From Paenibacillus sp. FSL H8-0537 (GTDB lineage: Bacteria > Bacillota > Bacilli > Paenibacillales > Paenibacillaceae), in contig NZ_CP150290.1 in the NCBI RefSeq assembly GCF_038051995.1, forward strand, positions 3,710,001-3,774,000: a DNA stretch of 64,000 nucleotides. Reading direction: 5' to 3'. Within the stretch, counting starts at the first letter, position 1, and each line of letters begins with the position of its first letter. Position numbers and translations under genes: made by a program. Shown in pieces: positions 62,639 to 64,000 of this stretch. Below the pieces are notes generated by a model, which was not told where the DNA came from, did not search any database, and was given only the letters and a program-made list of their open reading frames with translations.

Positions 62639-63192
62639 GACTCGCTTAACTCCCCTGTCTTCTCCGCCAAGCTTTTGCGATGCTTCAAGCTTAGCGTAAA
62701 ATAACGGAAACGCCCATTGCGGATATTGGAAAGCAGTCTGCCGGCTGTCTTGCGTGCCATAGCAGCCTCCTTACCAGTAACATCGCCCTGACGCAGCGCA
62801 TCCTCAAGCTCATCCTCATCGAGCAGAAACACTTCTCCGCTTGGCAGCACAACTACATCAAGGAACAGATCATCGAACCAGGGAACCTGTTGATCCGTCA
62901 GTCCCTGAGTCTTGCAAATGTCAATGTACCACTGTACAACACGGCCCTTGTCATCAAACATCGTCGTCACGACAAAATGCTCGCCACGAGGAAAATGCTG
63001 CATCCACAAATAGCCACGATCGGCCAGACACAGCCGACGTCCGTTGTACTCTTTCCAAAGCGGCTCACGCAATTCGTGAATGCGGTAAAAGGTTACCAAG
63101 CCTCGGAACTCATCATTGTCCAGCGTGATGCAAGAGTAGCTCTTGCGCAAAATGCGACGCCAGTTCGCACGGTCAGAAAATTTTCGTTTCAT
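62635..63192 (-). CDS. DUF402 nucleoside di/triphosphate phosphatase-like protein
   Basis: The 185-residue protein has the DUF402/FomD-like fold: CLADRGYLWMQHFPRGEHFVV near residue 50, then WYIDICKTQG, WFDDLFLDVVVLPSGEVFLLDEDELEDAL near 95-130, whose carboxylates bind metal. Staphylococcal relatives hydrolyse nucleoside tri- and diphosphates. ATG 63192 has GGAAAGG ten bases upstream; the longer in-frame extension to 63336 looks non-coding. It is coupled to the ElyC-like gene. Confidence 0.85.
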   Translation of the reverse strand: MKRKFSDRANWRRILRKSYSCITLDNDEFRGLVTFYRIHELREPLWKEYNGRRLCLADRGYLWMQHFPRGEHFVVTTMFDDKGRVVQWYIDICKTQGLTDQQVPWFDDLFLDVVVLPSGEVFLLDEDELEDALRQGDVTGKEAAMARKTAGRLLSNIRNGRFRYFTLSLKHRKSLAEKTGELSES

Positions 63193-63339
63193 ACGGAACG
63201 TACCTTTCCGTTGAGATAAGCCCTGAAGCAACGGCTTTCGAGGTAAAGGATAGCTTTGTAAAAAGCTTACCATAACCAGCCGCGCATCTCCACCCGACTT
63301 GAAAAATAAACCAAGCTCCACTTTCCCAAACTGCAAAAT

Positions 63340-63366
63340 CGCCGCCCCGGTGACGGGACGGCGATA
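63340..63366 (-). terminator. terminator after the cyclophilin gene
   Basis: ATCGCCGTCCCG pairs with CGGGGCGGCGAT (one mismatch), followed on the minus strand by TTTTGC. It lies directly past the stop at 63373. Confidence 0.65.
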
Positions 63367-63372
63367 GCAGTG

Positions 63373-64000
63373 CTATTTTTCCTCGATGACTATGTTTTGA
63401 ATAATGATATCTTCAAGCGGCTCATTATTGTCAACTGGTGTCTTGGCTATATCAGCCACCGTATCCATGCCGCTTATGACTTTGCCGAAAATCGAATAGT
63501 TCGGGTTCTGATTCAGATTCTCGGAGCCGGAGCCTGTGCAAATGAAAAATTGGCTGCCGCCTGTATTCGGCTTTCCAGCATTGGCCATTGCAACAATACC
63601 GGGCTCATATTTAATTTCCGTGTCCAGCTCGTCGGGAATCGAATAGCCAGGTGTCCCAACGCCGTTGCCTTGCGGATCACCGCCCTGAATCATAAATGAT
63701 TCAATAATGCGATGAAACGTCAAACCGTCATAGAAGCCATGGCGCGCCAGAAAAACAAAGTTATTTACCGTTATAGGCGCTTCATTAGCGTACAGCTTCA
63801 CAGTAAAATTCCCTTTATTCGTTGTAAATACGGCGGTATACGATTTATTGAGATCCAGCTCCATCTCCGGCATGCGCTCCCAGCGCATCACCTTTTCGGC
63901 ATTGCCGGATTCCGCCGCAGCTCCTTGACTGGTCAAGCTCCCTTTCGCTCCACAGCCGGCAAGCAATGTCATTATGAGGAGTGCCATTAGAAAAGCACTG
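63373..64000 (-). CDS. cyclophilin-type peptidyl-prolyl isomerase lipoprotein, 5' end outside window
   Basis: At least 209 residues are visible. A hydrophobic stretch (AFLMALLIMTLLAG) leads to the lipobox LAGC, then a linker and a cyclophilin domain with NFVFLARHGFYDGLTFHRIIESFMIQGGDPQGNG (active-site Arg/Phe), GSQFFIC and the FGKVISGMD motif. It catalyses proline isomerisation in proteins outside the membrane. The first visible ATG (63987) lies within the signal peptide core, and the frame is open to the window edge, so the true start with its basic residues is beyond 64000. Confidence 0.9.
   Translation of the reverse strand, partial: SAFLMALLIMTLLAGCGAKGSLTSQGAAAESGNAEKVMRWERMPEMELDLNKSYTAVFTTNKGNFTVKLYANEAPITVNNFVFLARHGFYDGLTFHRIIESFMIQGGDPQGNGVGTPGYSIPDELDTEIKYEPGIVAMANAGKPNTGGSQFFICTGSGSENLNQNPNYSIFGKVISGMDTVADIAKTPVDNNEPLEDIIIQNIVIEEK

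Overview
The window looks like chromosome of an endospore-forming Bacillales bacterium, most likely Paenibacillaceae. The reasons are B. subtilis-type LexA boxes between yneA and lexA, the conserved block spoVK-hflX-ynbB-glnR-glnA, the mrfA/mrfB (yprA/yprB) pair, sdpR/sdpI, many TTG/GTG starts behind strong purine-rich Shine-Dalgarno sites, and pectin-degradation loci of the yte/ytc and yes type. I see no rRNA, tRNA, CRISPR array, transposase or phage gene.

Layout. 0-15.9 kb is mixed housekeeping: start of pdhB and all of pdhA, an esterase, a tyrosine phosphatase with a TRIC-type channel, thiamine pyrophosphokinase, a MutS2-like protein without Smr domain, a probable structured RNA, an operon of nitrilase, two GNATs and a PhnP-like hydrolase (a split YhcX with an apparent ATT start), a two-component system, the ABC-F protein YfmM and a Ser/Thr kinase. 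16-34.6 kb is carbohydrate catabolism: two clusters for rhamnogalacturonan fragments. One is of YtdP/YtcQ/YteP/YtcP/YteR type and the other of YesM-N-O-P-Q-R type; both couple a CUT1 ABC importer to a GH105 unsaturated glucuronyl hydrolase and to AraC-type control. An MFS exporter and a decayed gene lie between them. 34.7-51.5 kb holds an RlmM-like methyltransferase, a small receiver-like protein, Fpg-type glycosylase, HAD phosphatases, mrfB-mrfA, orphan sdpR-sdpI, RNase Z, metH, mtnD and others. 51.5-53.4 kb is the SOS locus. 56.2-64 kb is glnA, glnR, ynbB, hflX, spoVK, ElyC-like, DUF402 and a cyclophilin lipoprotein running off the end.

The most unusual part is an AT-rich island at about 53.4-56.2 kb, inserted between lexA and glnA. 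It carries a tightly overlapping four-gene operon: a polytopic membrane protein resembling only the sensor half of AgrC, AgrB with intact His/Cys dyad, an AgrD-like peptide without any cysteine, and a stand-alone LytTR DNA-binding protein without receiver domain. This would be an Agr-type peptide system with neither histidine kinase nor phosphoacceptor, which recalls LytTR regulatory systems such as HdrRM/BrsRM. Just downstream are two tandem Spo0A-type boxes, a possible promoter and a strong terminator that frame an unexplained transcript.

A second novelty is a dispersed intergenic repeat of about 100 bp, built of two adjacent hairpins and present in six full or partial copies. Starts were chosen from visible Shine-Dalgarno sites and family lengths; all functions are inferred from motifs recognised by eye.
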